64,000 nt of DNA from Bacillota bacterium (GTDB taxonomy: Bacteria; Bacillota; DSM-12270; Thermacetogeniales; Thermacetogeniaceae), in NCBI GenBank assembly GCA_029907475.1, contig JARYLU010000001.1, forward strand, positions 62,001-126,000. Reading direction: 5' to 3'. The position numbers and the translations under genes were made by a program. The notes beneath the pieces were generated by a model. That model saw only the letters and a list, made by a program, of their open reading frames with translations, was not told the DNA's origin and did not search any database. This document shows, one piece after another, positions 52,120 through 61,804 of the stretch; positions within the stretch are counted from its first letter, which is position 1; every line of letters starts with the position of its first letter.

Positions 52120-52881
52120 ATGTCCCGGGAGTTCCCGGCCTTCTTTCAAGCGGTTCAGAAAGAACTGGAATTGGTTTTTGAAAAATTAGAAGTTGTACTG
52201 CAACCTCAAGCAAAATTAGTGCTTCAGAAATTTTTACCCCACTTTGATTTAGACAGGGTAATTCCGCCGGGGCTTGTTTTGTTAGGAGCACACCTTTTTG
52301 CAAAAACCGGGACTGCAATCTTGCCTGCCGTTTTTGTGGAACTTATTTATCTTGCGACTACTCTTCATAATCTACCTTGGAAAAGAGGGAAAGAAAGTCC
52401 GACTTTAATTCTTGGAGGAGATTATCTTTTTGGTCATCTGTTTTTTTTGCTCTGCGAGCATAATTGTCTTTTTTTATTAGATAGACTTGCCCGGCTCATC
52501 AAGGAAATGAGTGAGGGGTCTACTCTTTTGGAAACAGGCTGGCAAAAGGGGCGCGAATTGAACAGGCAGAGTATTTTAGAGGGGCTCAAAAAACAGTACG
52601 GCAGTTTTTTTGGAGAGAGTTGCGCACTGGGATGCCTTTTTGCAGGAGGAGACGAAGAAAAACAATTTTTAATTTCCAAGTTTGGCGTTGAGATCGGGAT
52701 CGCCTATGGTGCTAAAAGAATCGGTTTAGAGTCTTCTTTATCCCTCTTTCACCTCAACCGCGCTCTTTGTCTGTTAGCCTCCTTCCCGGCTCCCAGCGGT
52801 AAAAAAGAACTTGAAAAAGCAGCGCGAGAAATTGCTTTACTCCCCCCGGTAAAAATAACATCATACCCTGCTTTAATCTAA
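52120..52881 (+). CDS. Degenerate polyprenyl-synthase-like protein
   Basis: Seen: 253 residues that align, segment by segment, with the polyprenyl synthase encoded 2.3 kb downstream. FVELIYLATTLHNLPWKRGK stands where that enzyme has AIELIHMATLVHDDIIDGAS, and EIGIAYGAKRIGLESS where it has YIGMAFQISDDILDL. Both Asp-rich catalytic motifs are lost. LILGGDYLFGHLFFLL keeps the structural helix. Inferred: a non-catalytic subunit, comparable in role to the small HepS subunit of heptaprenyl diphosphate synthase, or a chain-length regulator. ATG 52120 with GGGGAGGA upstream. It ends at a terminator before ubiD. Confidence 0.72.
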   Translation: MSREFPAFFQAVQKELELVFEKLEVVLQPQAKLVLQKFLPHFDLDRVIPPGLVLLGAHLFAKTGTAILPAVFVELIYLATTLHNLPWKRGKESPTLILGGDYLFGHLFFLLCEHNCLFLLDRLARLIKEMSEGSTLLETGWQKGRELNRQSILEGLKKQYGSFFGESCALGCLFAGGDEEKQFLISKFGVEIGIAYGAKRIGLESSLSLFHLNRALCLLASFPAPSGKKELEKAAREIALLPPVKITSYPALI

Positions 52882-52894
52882 AACAAAATCACAG

Positions 52895-52923
52895 CGGTGC
52901 TTCCAGGCACCGTCTTTTGTTTT
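52895..52923 (+). terminator. Intrinsic terminator before ubiD
   Basis: CGGTGC pairs with GCACCG around TTCCAG and is followed by TCTTTTGTTTT. An upstream AAAACAAAA can extend the stem. Confidence 0.8.
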
Positions 52924-52934
52924 GGTCATCCTTA

Positions 52935-52963
52935 TTGTTTTCGCGAAAAATGTACGTTAAACT
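52935..52963 (+). promoter_or_regulatory. Weak promoter candidate before ubiD
   Basis: TTGTTT and TAAACT separated by 17 bases, just after the terminator; both boxes are imperfect. Confidence 0.3.
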
Positions 52964-53014
52964 AGGATAAGCACAAATAATCACTAACTTACAGGAATTT
53001 TGGGAGGGATAGAG

Positions 53015-54466
53015 TTGGCTTATCGTGATCTCCGGGAATTTATAGGTGTCCTCGAAAAACGAGGTTTATTGCATAGGGTTAAAGTTGAGGTCGATCCAAT
53101 TTTAGAAATTACTGAAATCACAGACCGGATTAGCAAGCAAGGCGGACCTGCTCTGCTTTTTGAAAAGGTGAAGGGTTCTCATTTTCCAGTGTTAATAAAT
53201 GCCTTCGGAAGTACAGAGCGAATGGAGTTGGCACTCGGGGTCGGCGATCTTGAAGAAATTGCTGTACGGCTCCGTAAACTGCTTCAGTTTCAGGATTTAT
53301 CGGGCTCCTTGCTGGATAAAATTAAACTTCTGCCTCGCCTTGCAGAAATGAATGCCTGGACCCCAAAATTAGTTAAAAATGCACCCTGCCAGGAGGTTGT
53401 TCACATTGATGATGCCTCCTTAGAGAGTTTACCAATTTTAAAATGCTGGCCGGGGGACGGAGGTCGCTACATTACCCTTCCGCTTGTTTTTACAAAGGAT
53501 CCCGAAACCGGCCAGCGCAACCTGGGGATGTACCGCCTCCAGGTTTTTGATACTCGGACAACGGGAATGCACTGGCACATTCATAAAAACGGCGCCGAGA
53601 ATTATAAAAAACATCAGGTTATTGGTAAGCGGATGGATGTTGCGGTTGCATTAGGCGGAGATCCGGCGACAATTTATGCCGCAACTACTCCCCTTCCCCG
53701 CGGCTTTGATGAGATTCTTTTTGCCGGGTTTCTCCGGCAACAGGCGGTGGAAATGGTTAAATGCATCACCGTTGATTGTGAGGTGCCCGCCCAGGCAGAA
53801 ATCGTTTTAGAAGGATACGTGGATTTGGAGGAAAAACGCCTGGAGGGGCCTTTCGGAGATCATACAGGATATTACTCCCTCCCTGACTGGTATCCGGTTT
53901 TTCATATTACTTGCATCACTCATCGCCGGGATGCCATTTATCCCGCGACCGTTGTAGGGAAGCCTCCGATGGAAGACTGTTTCCTTGCAAAGGCAACAGA
54001 GAGAATTTTTCTCCCAGTCATTAAGTTTTATCTTCCCGAAGTGGTTGATTTAAACCTTCCCCTTGAGGGAGTTTTTCATAGCTGCGCGGTTGTCGCAATA
54101 GAGAAGAGCTACCCCGGGCACGCGAAAAAAGTAATGTGCGCCCTGTGGGGTCTGGGACAGATGATGTTTACAAAAATGATTATTGTCGTAGATGCTCACG
54201 TAAATGTTCATGATATGGCAGAAGTATGGTGGAGGGTTTACAACAATGTCGATCCGAAGCGCGATTTCCTTTTTATCGAGGGGCCCGTCGAAGTGCTAGA
54301 CCATGCCTCTCCCTTTCCTGCTTACGGCTCGAAAGTAGGCATAGATGCCACAAAGAAGGGTCCAGGTGAAGGACATTTCAGGGAATGGCCCGATGAAATC
54401 GAGATGTATCAAGAAATCAAAGAGCGTGTTGCTGCGAGGTGGCAGGAGTACGGTTTTAGAACCTAG
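53015..54466 (+). CDS. ubiD: UbiD-family decarboxylase
   Basis: Prenylated-FMN-dependent decarboxylase of aromatic or unsaturated acids. Here it probably removes the ring carboxyl in quinone synthesis. Seen: YRDLREFIGVLEKRGLLHRV at the start, TTGMHWHIHKNGAENY, ALGGDPATIYAATTPLPRG, EGPFGDHTGYYSLPDWYPV with the E-x-D/R network region, and the end GPGEGHFREWPDEI. About 483 residues. TTG 53015 has GGGAGGG six bases upstream. ubiX, which makes its cofactor, follows after 15 bases. Confidence 0.93.
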   Translation: MAYRDLREFIGVLEKRGLLHRVKVEVDPILEITEITDRISKQGGPALLFEKVKGSHFPVLINAFGSTERMELALGVGDLEEIAVRLRKLLQFQDLSGSLLDKIKLLPRLAEMNAWTPKLVKNAPCQEVVHIDDASLESLPILKCWPGDGGRYITLPLVFTKDPETGQRNLGMYRLQVFDTRTTGMHWHIHKNGAENYKKHQVIGKRMDVAVALGGDPATIYAATTPLPRGFDEILFAGFLRQQAVEMVKCITVDCEVPAQAEIVLEGYVDLEEKRLEGPFGDHTGYYSLPDWYPVFHITCITHRRDAIYPATVVGKPPMEDCFLAKATERIFLPVIKFYLPEVVDLNLPLEGVFHSCAVVAIEKSYPGHAKKVMCALWGLGQMMFTKMIIVVDAHVNVHDMAEVWWRVYNNVDPKRDFLFIEGPVEVLDHASPFPAYGSKVGIDATKKGPGEGHFREWPDEIEMYQEIKERVAARWQEYGFRT

Positions 54467-54481
54467 GGAGGGATATCCAGG

Positions 54482-55078
54482 ATGAACACTTGGGTTTTTG
54501 CAATTACCGGCGCCACAGGTGCGATTTATGCCCAGAAACTTTTAGCAGCTTTAAAAGCGAAACAAGCCAGAATTTGCTTAACCATTACAGGGCCAGGCAT
54601 GCGTGTTGTGAAAGATGAGCTGGGCTGGTCCTTGGCGGGAACTCCTCAGGAAATTGAACGAAAATTCAGGGATTATTTAGGATACGGTTCTGAGGATCAA
54701 AACCTTTCTTATTTTGACTGGCAGGATATCGGGTGCTGTCTTGCGAGCGGCTCTTTCCCCACAAAAGGGATGCTGGTGGTTCCCTGCAGTATGGCGACAC
54801 TTGCGGGGATCGCGGGGGGGATGTCCCGTAACCTCGTGGAACGGGCCGCGGATGTGACTCTCAAAGAAAGGCGCCCCCTGGTTCTCGTACCGCGTGAAAC
54901 TCCACTTAATCCCATTCAAATTAAAAATATGCTTACCCTGGCAGAAATCGGGGTTCACATTGTTCCGCCGGTGCCTGCGTTTTATTTTGGGCCCCGGAGT
55001 ATTGACGATCTGGTAGAATTTTTTGTGGCGCGCCTCTTGAGTTTAATAGGGCTCGAAAATTGTGGTGACCGTTGTTAA
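54482..55078 (+). CDS. ubiX: Flavin prenyltransferase UbiX
   Basis: Attaches dimethylallyl phosphate to FMN to form the prenyl-FMN needed by UbiD. Seen: VFAITGATGAIYAQKLLAAL with the FMN-binding Ser/Thr region, GSFPTKGMLVVPCSMATLAG, NLVERAADVTLKERRPLVLV and PRETPLNPIQIKNMLTLAE. Length is 198 residues. ATG 54482 follows AGGGAGGG. Adjacent to ubiD. Confidence 0.95.
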   Translation: MNTWVFAITGATGAIYAQKLLAALKAKQARICLTITGPGMRVVKDELGWSLAGTPQEIERKFRDYLGYGSEDQNLSYFDWQDIGCCLASGSFPTKGMLVVPCSMATLAGIAGGMSRNLVERAADVTLKERRPLVLVPRETPLNPIQIKNMLTLAEIGVHIVPPVPAFYFGPRSIDDLVEFFVARLLSLIGLENCGDRC

Positions 55079-55188
55079 AAAACTAGGAAGATTATTGATG
55101 TCGTACTAAAAAGGAATTCCTGAGGGAGTTCACGAATTATTTATTAAATCAAAATAGGGTGAAGTATTGATGTAAAAAGGTGGGGTTC

Positions 55189-56157
55189 ATGAATTACCGG
55201 GGTATTTTAAGGGAAATTGCCAGCGATTTAGCCTATGTCGAAACCGAATTAGAAAAGCATGCCCTTACCTCAAACACTCTTCTAAGGGATACTTCTGACC
55301 ATTTGCTCAAAGCTGGTGGAAAAAGATTGCGCCCCGCCCTCGTGCTCCTGGCAGGGAAGTTTTTTAATTATTTACTCGAGCGCCTGGGGCCGCTTGCTGT
55401 TGCAATCGAGTTGATTCATATGGCAACACTTGTCCATGATGATATTATTGACGGCGCCTCTACGCGCCGGGGAATTCCTACAGTACGGGCACAGTGGGGG
55501 GATCCCGTTGCTTTATATACAGGAAGTTATCTCCTTGCCCAGGCCCTGACGCTTGTTGCCGAGCACGGAAACGCGCAGGTTGCCCGGGTTCTTGCTGATG
55601 TAAGCCTTAAAATGTGCGAAGGAGAAATTGAACAAATTGAAACAATTGGAAAACTGGATCAAGGGATGCGTGCTTACCTGCGCCGAATTAAACTGAAAAC
55701 GGCCCTACTGATTTCTTCATGTTGTTTAATTGGGGCCTTGGCCAGTGATGCACCACCTGCAGTTGCCAGATCTCTAAAAAAGTATGGCTATTATATAGGA
55801 ATGGCTTTTCAAATCAGCGATGATATTTTAGATCTCGTGGGGAGCGAAAAACAGTGTGGAAAACCGGTTGGAAGCGATCTACGTCAAGGAATTATTACCT
55901 TACCTGTAATTTATGCCCTAAAAGATCGAACGTGGGGATCTCGTTTAGCACAAATTATTTTAACGGAGAATAAAGAGGAATCGGAATGGGAAGAAATCTT
56001 TTGGTTAGTGAAGGTTTCGGGCGCGTTAAACTCTTCGCAAAATTTGTGTAACCTTTATCTTGCCAAGGCAAAACAGCAACTAATGGTGCTACCGGATCTT
56101 CCACCCCGGCGAATATTAGCTGCGATGGCGGATTTTGTCGGAAGTCGAGATTTTTAA
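55189..56157 (+). CDS. hepT: Polyprenyl diphosphate synthase
   Basis: Builds the isoprenoid side chain of a quinone (probably menaquinone) from IPP and an allylic primer. Seen: LLKAGGKRLRPALVLLAG, the first Asp-rich motif in HMATLVHDDIIDGASTRRG, the second in GMAFQISDDILDLVGSEKQC, and the KPVGSDLRQGIITLPVIYAL segment. Length is 322 residues. ATG 55189 with AAGGTGG upstream. The chain length cannot be read safely by eye. It likely works with the degenerate paralog at 52.1 kb or alone. Confidence 0.93.
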   Translation: MNYRGILREIASDLAYVETELEKHALTSNTLLRDTSDHLLKAGGKRLRPALVLLAGKFFNYLLERLGPLAVAIELIHMATLVHDDIIDGASTRRGIPTVRAQWGDPVALYTGSYLLAQALTLVAEHGNAQVARVLADVSLKMCEGEIEQIETIGKLDQGMRAYLRRIKLKTALLISSCCLIGALASDAPPAVARSLKKYGYYIGMAFQISDDILDLVGSEKQCGKPVGSDLRQGIITLPVIYALKDRTWGSRLAQIILTENKEESEWEEIFWLVKVSGALNSSQNLCNLYLAKAKQQLMVLPDLPPRRILAAMADFVGSRDF

Positions 56158-56182
56158 ATCCACTGCTAGAAGGAGGGACAGC

Positions 56183-56959
56183 ATGCCCGAGAGCGTATCT
56201 CAAGAGAAAGATCAGGAGGCAATGCCTTTACTGAAACACCTTGAAGAGCTCCGGAAAGTTATTATTGTTTCCCTGGTCGCCATCGGTGTAGCCAGCATTG
56301 GAGCCCTCTTTTTTGTAGATCAAATTTTAGCGATTCTGACTAAGCCTGTTCGTGATTTAGGTCACGCGATTGTATTTACCGCAATGACAGAGGGGATCTT
56401 TACAAAATTTAAGGTCGCTTTGCTGGCCGGGGCCGTCTTCGCCTCTCCCGTTGTGCTCTGGCAATTTTGGCGCTTTTTTGTCCCCGCGCTTTACCCCCAT
56501 GAAAAAAAGTATGTGCTAAGACTTGTTCCTGTTTCTATTTTACTTTTCGCGGGGGGAGTAGTTTTTGCTTATTTTGCGGTTTTTCCGTTGGCGGTTTTCT
56601 TTTTGATCAAGCTTGCCGGGGGATTTGAGCCGATGCTGACGATTAGTAGATATTTTTCTTTCACCCTCACTTTTTTAATTCCCTTTGGGCTAATTTTCGA
56701 GTTCCCCTTAATTATCTATTTTCTCAGTCTGATCGGGGTTGTTACTCCCGAATGGCTGGTACGAAATCGAAAATATTCAATTGTTTCTACGTTCATCCTT
56801 GCGGCGATTTTAACACCTGGTCCGGATCCTCTATCTCAGTCGATTATGGCCGCACCGATGCTTATTTTCTATGAAATCGGTATTCTCGTGGCTAAGGTGG
56901 TGGCCAGAAAAAAGCGTGCCAGGTTTAACGAACTCGCGAGCGAGGAAGGTACTATTTAG
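56183..56959 (+). CDS. tatC: Sec-independent protein translocase TatC
   Basis: Receptor component of the twin-arginine export pathway. Seen: PLLKHLEELRKVIIVSLVAI at the start, six predicted membrane helices, ALYPHEKKYVLRLVPVSIL, FGLIFEFPLIIYFLSL and the end AILTPGPDPLSQSIMAAPM. Length is 258 residues. ATG 56183 follows AAGGAGGG. No tatA lies beside it. The gene 250 bases downstream encodes a protein with a twin-arginine signal, a likely client. Confidence 0.95.
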   Translation: MPESVSQEKDQEAMPLLKHLEELRKVIIVSLVAIGVASIGALFFVDQILAILTKPVRDLGHAIVFTAMTEGIFTKFKVALLAGAVFASPVVLWQFWRFFVPALYPHEKKYVLRLVPVSILLFAGGVVFAYFAVFPLAVFFLIKLAGGFEPMLTISRYFSFTLTFLIPFGLIFEFPLIIYFLSLIGVVTPEWLVRNRKYSIVSTFILAAILTPGPDPLSQSIMAAPMLIFYEIGILVAKVVARKKRARFNELASEEGTI

Positions 56960-56976
56960 TGTGGAACTGCGGATCG

Positions 56977-56999
56977 TCCCCTTCCAGAGGGGATTTTTT
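56977..56999 (+). terminator. Intrinsic terminator after tatC
   Basis: TCCCCT pairs with AGGGGA around TCCAG, followed by six T. The remaining 200 bases before the formate dehydrogenase hold a 12-codon frame (57130-57168) with a good ribosome site, which I do not call a gene. Confidence 0.8.
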
Positions 57000-57207
57000 A
57001 ATTTAGAGATACAGCAGGATTTTTCAAGGAGACGGAGAATATAGAACAGGGACTGTATACTCTTCTTAAATATGGTTTTCTTAAGTTTTTAAAGCTTTTT
57101 GTAACCAAATGAAAAAATGAATGGAGGTGATGAAAAAGAGTAAAGATTTTGCAAACTTTTCTGAGTAAAGCAAGTTAAAAACAACTAAAAAAGGAGTGAG
57201 GGATTAG

Positions 57208-60200
57208 GTGAGATTAACAAGGCGCGAATTTCTTAAGATCTCTGGCGCCGCAGTTGCTACCTTACCGGCCCTCGGTTTTGACCTCACGCCTGTATTCGCA
57301 CAGGTTGGAGAGTTCCGGATCAAGAATATCCAACCAGTTCCTACAATTTGTCCTTATTGCGGGTGCGGGTGCGGTTTAGTAGTTTATGCCGCCGATGGAA
57401 AGGTAATCAATACCGAGGGAGATCCGGATCACCCCATTAATCAGGGATCTACATGCAGTAAAGGCGCCGCGCTCTACCAGATTTATGATAATCCGCGGCG
57501 GATGCAAAAACCCCTTTACCGCGCGCCAGGTAGTGACCATTGGGAAGAAAAAGAGTGGGATTGGGTTCTAGAAAAAATTACGGAAAAGGTAAAAGAAACC
57601 CGGGATGCCAGTTTTATTGCGAAGGAGAAAGTAAAAACAAAAGACCCGGAAACCGGAACCGAAAAAGAGGTAGAAGTTACTGTTAACAGGACGGAAGCCA
57701 TAGCCAGCCTGGGCGGGGCGGCTCTGGATAATGAAGAAGCCTACATTCTCTCAAAATTGATGCGAGGTCTCGGGGTCGTATATCTCGAGCATCAAGCACG
57801 GATATGACACTCTCCAACGGTTGCCGGTCTGGCACCATCTTTTGGCAGAGGTGTAATGACAAACCACTGGAACGACTTGCAGAATACCGACTGTGCGTTG
57901 ATCATCGGAAGCAACGCGGCGGAAAATCATCCCATGTCCTTTAAATGGCTGACAGTAGCACGGGAGAAGCGGGGGGCCAAAATTATCAGCGTAGATCCGC
58001 GCTTTACCCGGACTTCCGCGAAAGCGGATATTTATGCACCACTCCGTTCGGGTACAGATATTCCTTTTATCGGGGGCTTGATTAATTACGTCATTCAAAA
58101 CAAACTTTATCATCATGATTATGTAGTGAATTATACAAACGCCGCTTTTATCATGGATGACGGCTTTGATTTTAAAGACGGGCTCTTCAGCGGCTATGAC
58201 CCCGAAAAGCGTAAGTATGACCAGAAAACCTGGAAATACAAAACCGATGCCGAGGGTAAACCTTTAAAGGACCCCACACTCCAGGACCCGCGCTGCGTCT
58301 TTCAGCTTCTCAAGAAGCATTATGAGCGGTACGATGTAGATACTGTTTGCGAGATCACGGGAACCCCGAGGGATCTTTATTTAAAGGTGGCGGAAGCTTT
58401 CGGGGCAACAGGGGTGCCGGATAAATCCGGAGTGATCATGTATGCGATGGGGACAACCCAGCATACGGTGGGCTCCCAAAACGTCCGGATCTATGCAATC
58501 CTCCAGTTGCTGCTCGGTAATGTCGGGGTACCGGGAGGCGGTATCGCGGCGATGCGGGGTGAATCCAACGTCCAGGGCTCCACGGATATGGGGCTGCTCA
58601 GCCATCTCGTCACTGCTTACAACCCGGCGCCTACGAACGATCCGGCATACGCAACCCTCGAAGGCTATATCAATAAGGAGACCCCGAAGGCGGGTTTCTG
58701 GAGCAACAGGCCCAAGTTCCTCATCAGTATGCTGAAGTCGTGGTACGGAGATGCTGCAACCAAGGAAAACGAATTCGCTTACCAGTACCTTCCCAAACGG
58801 GATGCCAACCGGAACTACACTCATATCGGCCTCTTTGAAGCTATGTATGACGGCATTATAAAAGGACTTTTTGTTTTTGGCTCAAATCCCGTTGTCGGAG
58901 GCCCCAACACCAATAAAGAGGCCAAGGCCCTGGAAAACTTAGACTGGATGGTAGCCGTTGACCTCTGGGAGACCGAAACATCTGCCTTCTGGTCCCGAGA
59001 GGCCGGCGTTGATCCCGCAAAAATCAAGACAGAGGTTTTCTTCCTCCCTGCCTGTTCTTCCTTTGAGAAGCAGGGTACGGTTACAAACAGCGGGCGCTGG
59101 GTGCAGTTCCGCTGGAAGGCTGTTGAACCTGTCGGTGAATCCTGGAGCGATCTGGAAATTATTTATGAATTAGGCAAAGAAATTAAGCAACTGTATGCCG
59201 GGAGCACGAAACCGGAAGATAAACCAATCGTTGATCTCACCTGGAACTACAGCGAGGAGGAAGAAAAACTTTTAGATGAAGTCCAGCGGGAGATCAACGG
59301 CTATGATCTCACTACCGGGAAGCTCATGGGGAAATTCGGGGACCTTAAAGATGACGGGACTACCTCCAGCGGCGTTTGGGTTCTTTGTGGTATGTATACG
59401 GAGGAGGAAAACAAAACTCAGAAACGGGACAACAAAGATACTACTGGGATTGGTCAGTATCCAAACTGGGCCTTTGCCTGGCCAATAAACAGGCGGATTG
59501 TTTACAACAGGTGTTCTGCTGATCCGGAAGGCAGGCCCTGGTCCGAGGATAAAAAGGTGATCTGGTGGGATCCCACCCAAGGGGATCCGGCGAAGGGCGA
59601 GAAAGGAAAATGGGTGGGGCTTGATGTGCCTGATTTCAAGCCGACCGTGGCACCTTCGGATCCGGGCGGAAAAGACCCCTTCATCATGAAGGACGACGGT
59701 GTGGGCGGCCTTTTTGCCAAGATGGCCGACGGACCCTTCCCCGAGCACTACGAACCCTGGGAGAGTCCGGTACCGAATCTCCTCTCTTCAGTTCAGTTGA
59801 ACCCGGCTGTGAAGATCTGGAATACACCTATGAACGAGCAGGGTACCCCGGATAAATATCCGATTGTCGGGACAACATATCGGGTTTCCGAGCACTGGCA
59901 GGCGGGAGCGATGACCCGGAACTTACCGTGGCTCGCAGAGTTGATGCCTAATGTATTTGTGGAAATGAGTGAAGAACTGGCCCGGGAGCGGGGAATCGCT
60001 AATGGAGATGTTGTTACCGTAGAAACGGCCCGGGGCAAGGTATACGCGGTCGCTTGTGTTACCAGGCGGTTTAAGCCTTTTTACATCAACGGTAAAACGG
60101 TTCACCAAATCGGAATTTTGTGGCATTACGGTTATAAAGGAGTAGCTACCGGTGACCCGGCTAACCGCTTAACACCCCATATCGGCGATGCAAATACAAC

Positions 60201-60252
60201 AATACCAGAGTATAAAGCCTGGCTTTGCAATGTGTACAAGGGGGTGAGCTAA
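57208..60252 (+). CDS. fdnG: Formate dehydrogenase catalytic (alpha) subunit, selenocysteine-containing
   Basis: Oxidises formate to CO2 at a Mo/W-bis-MGD centre outside the membrane. Seen: a twin-arginine signal RLTRREFLKISGAAVATLPA, a [4Fe-4S] site with CPYCGCGCGLVV then STCSKGAALYQ, and an in-frame TGA at 57805-57807 (codon 200) flanked by YLEHQARI and HSPTVAGLAPSFGRG. That is the exact context of selenocysteine in FdnG/FdhF. The frame continues unbroken to 60252 with MTNHWNDLQNTD, ISVDPRFTRTSAKADIYAPL, and the C-terminal cofactor domain ending near GILWHYGYKGVATGDPANR. About 1,014 residues. GTG 57208 with AAGGAG upstream. Reading the TGA as a stop would split one gene in two. Confidence 0.95.
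57819..57836 (+). promoter_or_regulatory. SECIS element for selenocysteine insertion
   Basis: Starting 12 bases after the TGA: GG, a bulged T, TGCC, the loop GGTCT, GGCA, CC. The stem, bulged U and GGUCU loop match the E. coli fdhF SECIS that binds SelB. Confidence 0.88.
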
Positions 60253-60253
60253 A

Positions 60254-61051
60254 GTGGAAAACTTGGGATTACTCGTGGATACAACGAAGTGTACGGGTTG
60301 CCGGGGCTGTCAGGTGGCTTGCAAGCAGTGGAACCAGCTTCCTGCCGAGCCTACGACTTTTAAAGGGACCTACCAGAACCATCCGGACCTTACGGCGAAT
60401 AACTTTACGATCTTAACATATCACGAGTATGAAGAGGACGGGCAATTAAAATGGTACTTTACGAAGCGCCAGTGCATGCACTGCCTGGACCCCGCCTGCA
60501 TGAAGGTGTGCCCTCAAAAAGCGATTTCGCAAACGGCGACAGGCGCGGTTGTCCGGGATATGGCTAAATGTGTGGGTTGCCAGTATTGTACTTATGCTTG
60601 CCCCTTCCATGTTCCGAAATATAATGCCTCAATTGACAAGGTAACCAAATGCTCTTTGTGCGTGAACCGGGTTGCCGAGGGACTGGAGCCTGCCTGCGTG
60701 AAGGCGTGTGTTACCGGTGCGCTTCAGTTTGGAAAGAGGGACGAACTTTTAGCACTTGCAAAACAGCGGGTTGATTCCCTGCTGAGCCTCTATCCGCGGG
60801 CGAATATCTACGGTGAAACCGAGGCGGGTGGAACAAATATTTTGTATGTCCTGACGGACTTTCCCGGCAAGTATGGCCTTCCTGAAGATCCGAAGGTTTC
60901 TCCTGTTACGATTGCCTGGAACGATTACATTAAACCTTACGGGCCCTGGCTGATTGCTCTTACAGCGGCGGGTTCAATTTTAAGTTTCTTCACGACCCGC
61001 TTATTGGGAGCCGGCAAAGCTGCCCATGAGGAGGAAAAATTCCATGGCTAA
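60254..61051 (+). CDS. fdnH: Formate dehydrogenase iron-sulfur (beta) subunit
   Basis: Carries electrons from the alpha subunit to the cytochrome through four [4Fe-4S] clusters. Seen: CTGCRGCQVACKQWN, CMHCLDPACMKVCP, CVGCQYCTYACPFHVP and CSLCVNR with ACVKACVTGAL. A C-terminal membrane anchor follows (WLIALTAAGSILSFFTT). Length is 265 residues. GTG 60254 begins one base after the alpha stop. It has no Tat signal and would be exported together with the alpha subunit. Confidence 0.95.
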   Translation: MENLGLLVDTTKCTGCRGCQVACKQWNQLPAEPTTFKGTYQNHPDLTANNFTILTYHEYEEDGQLKWYFTKRQCMHCLDPACMKVCPQKAISQTATGAVVRDMAKCVGCQYCTYACPFHVPKYNASIDKVTKCSLCVNRVAEGLEPACVKACVTGALQFGKRDELLALAKQRVDSLLSLYPRANIYGETEAGGTNILYVLTDFPGKYGLPEDPKVSPVTIAWNDYIKPYGPWLIALTAAGSILSFFTTRLLGAGKAAHEEEKFHG

Positions 61052-61703
61052 AAGCGAAGAAAGAATTCTTAAGTGTAGCGGCGGAGCCCGGTTGGTGCAC
61101 TGGAGCCATACCATTTGTTGGTTCCTCTTGCTCTTAACGGGTCTGGTGATGTTTTCTGCCAAGTGGTGTGGTTGGCTTGCGCCGGTTTTTGGAGGAGTCA
61201 ACGGGGCAAATCTAGTACATAGAATTATGGCTGTAATCTTCATCGCAATTCCCTTAATTGGACTTCTGCTGAAGCCGCGCAGTTTTTGGGGCTGGATGAA
61301 GGAGGCAGTCAGTTGGGGTAAGGATGAAATCGAATTTATGATGAAGTTTCCCCTGGACTTCTTGGGTTTTCCTGTTAAGATGCCGCCCCAGGACAGGATT
61401 AATGCCGGTCAGAAATTTAACTCTTTCCTGTTCCCGATCATGGGTTTACTTATTGCACTTAGCGGCACCATCATGTGGTTCCCCAGTCACTTCCCTGCTT
61501 GGTTGGTTCGTCTTGCCTACCCGGTCCATGACGCGGCATGGATTATCGGAACAGCCCAGCTGATGTTTCACGCTTATCTTGGATCGTTGCACCCCGGTTC
61601 CGGAGAGTCCTTCTGGGCAATGTTTGGAGACGGGAAGGTAAGAGCCAGTTGGGCTAAACACCACCATACTAAGTGGTACAAGGAACTTTATGGAAAGGAT
61701 TAG
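61044..61703 (+). CDS. fdnI: Formate dehydrogenase cytochrome b (gamma) subunit
   Basis: Membrane di-heme cytochrome b that passes electrons to the quinone pool. Seen: about 219 residues, four helices, histidines placed as in the cyt b556 family (LVHWSHTICWFLLLLTGLV, VHRIMAVIFIAIPLIGLL, and the C-terminal AYLGSLHPGSGESFWAMFG). ATG 61044 is chosen because GAGGAGG lies ten bases upstream, inside the end of the beta gene. It is followed by a hairpin and fdhE. Confidence 0.93.
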   Translation: MAKSEERILKCSGGARLVHWSHTICWFLLLLTGLVMFSAKWCGWLAPVFGGVNGANLVHRIMAVIFIAIPLIGLLLKPRSFWGWMKEAVSWGKDEIEFMMKFPLDFLGFPVKMPPQDRINAGQKFNSFLFPIMGLLIALSGTIMWFPSHFPAWLVRLAYPVHDAAWIIGTAQLMFHAYLGSLHPGSGESFWAMFGDGKVRASWAKHHHTKWYKELYGKD

Positions 61704-61722
61704 TGGTGTTTGTTAAAATTTA

Positions 61723-61755
61723 AAAAGAGGGGGTTGGGAAAATACCCCCTCTTTT
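61723..61755 (+). terminator. Hairpin between gamma subunit gene and fdhE
   Basis: AAAAGAGGGGG pairs perfectly with CCCCCTCTTTT around eleven bases. Only four T, within the stem, so it may terminate partially and lower fdhE expression. Confidence 0.6.
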
Positions 61756-61804
61756 ACTCTTGTCATTATAAATTGCGAAGTGATAAGTTAAGGAGGAGCA
61801 TGTC

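Noticed and set aside
57130-57168. 12-residue leader peptide before the formate dehydrogenase
   Set aside because: It has a good ribosome site, but such short frames arise by chance and no attenuator hairpin follows it.
57208-57807. A separate 199-residue truncated molybdopterin oxidoreductase
   Set aside because: The TGA is the selenocysteine codon; the frame continues with the conserved sequence and a SECIS follows.
58381-58824. Antisense open frame of 147 codons inside the formate dehydrogenase gene
   Set aside because: It mirrors the codon bias of the real gene and has no family features; the same holds for other long minus-strand frames such as 37098-37568.
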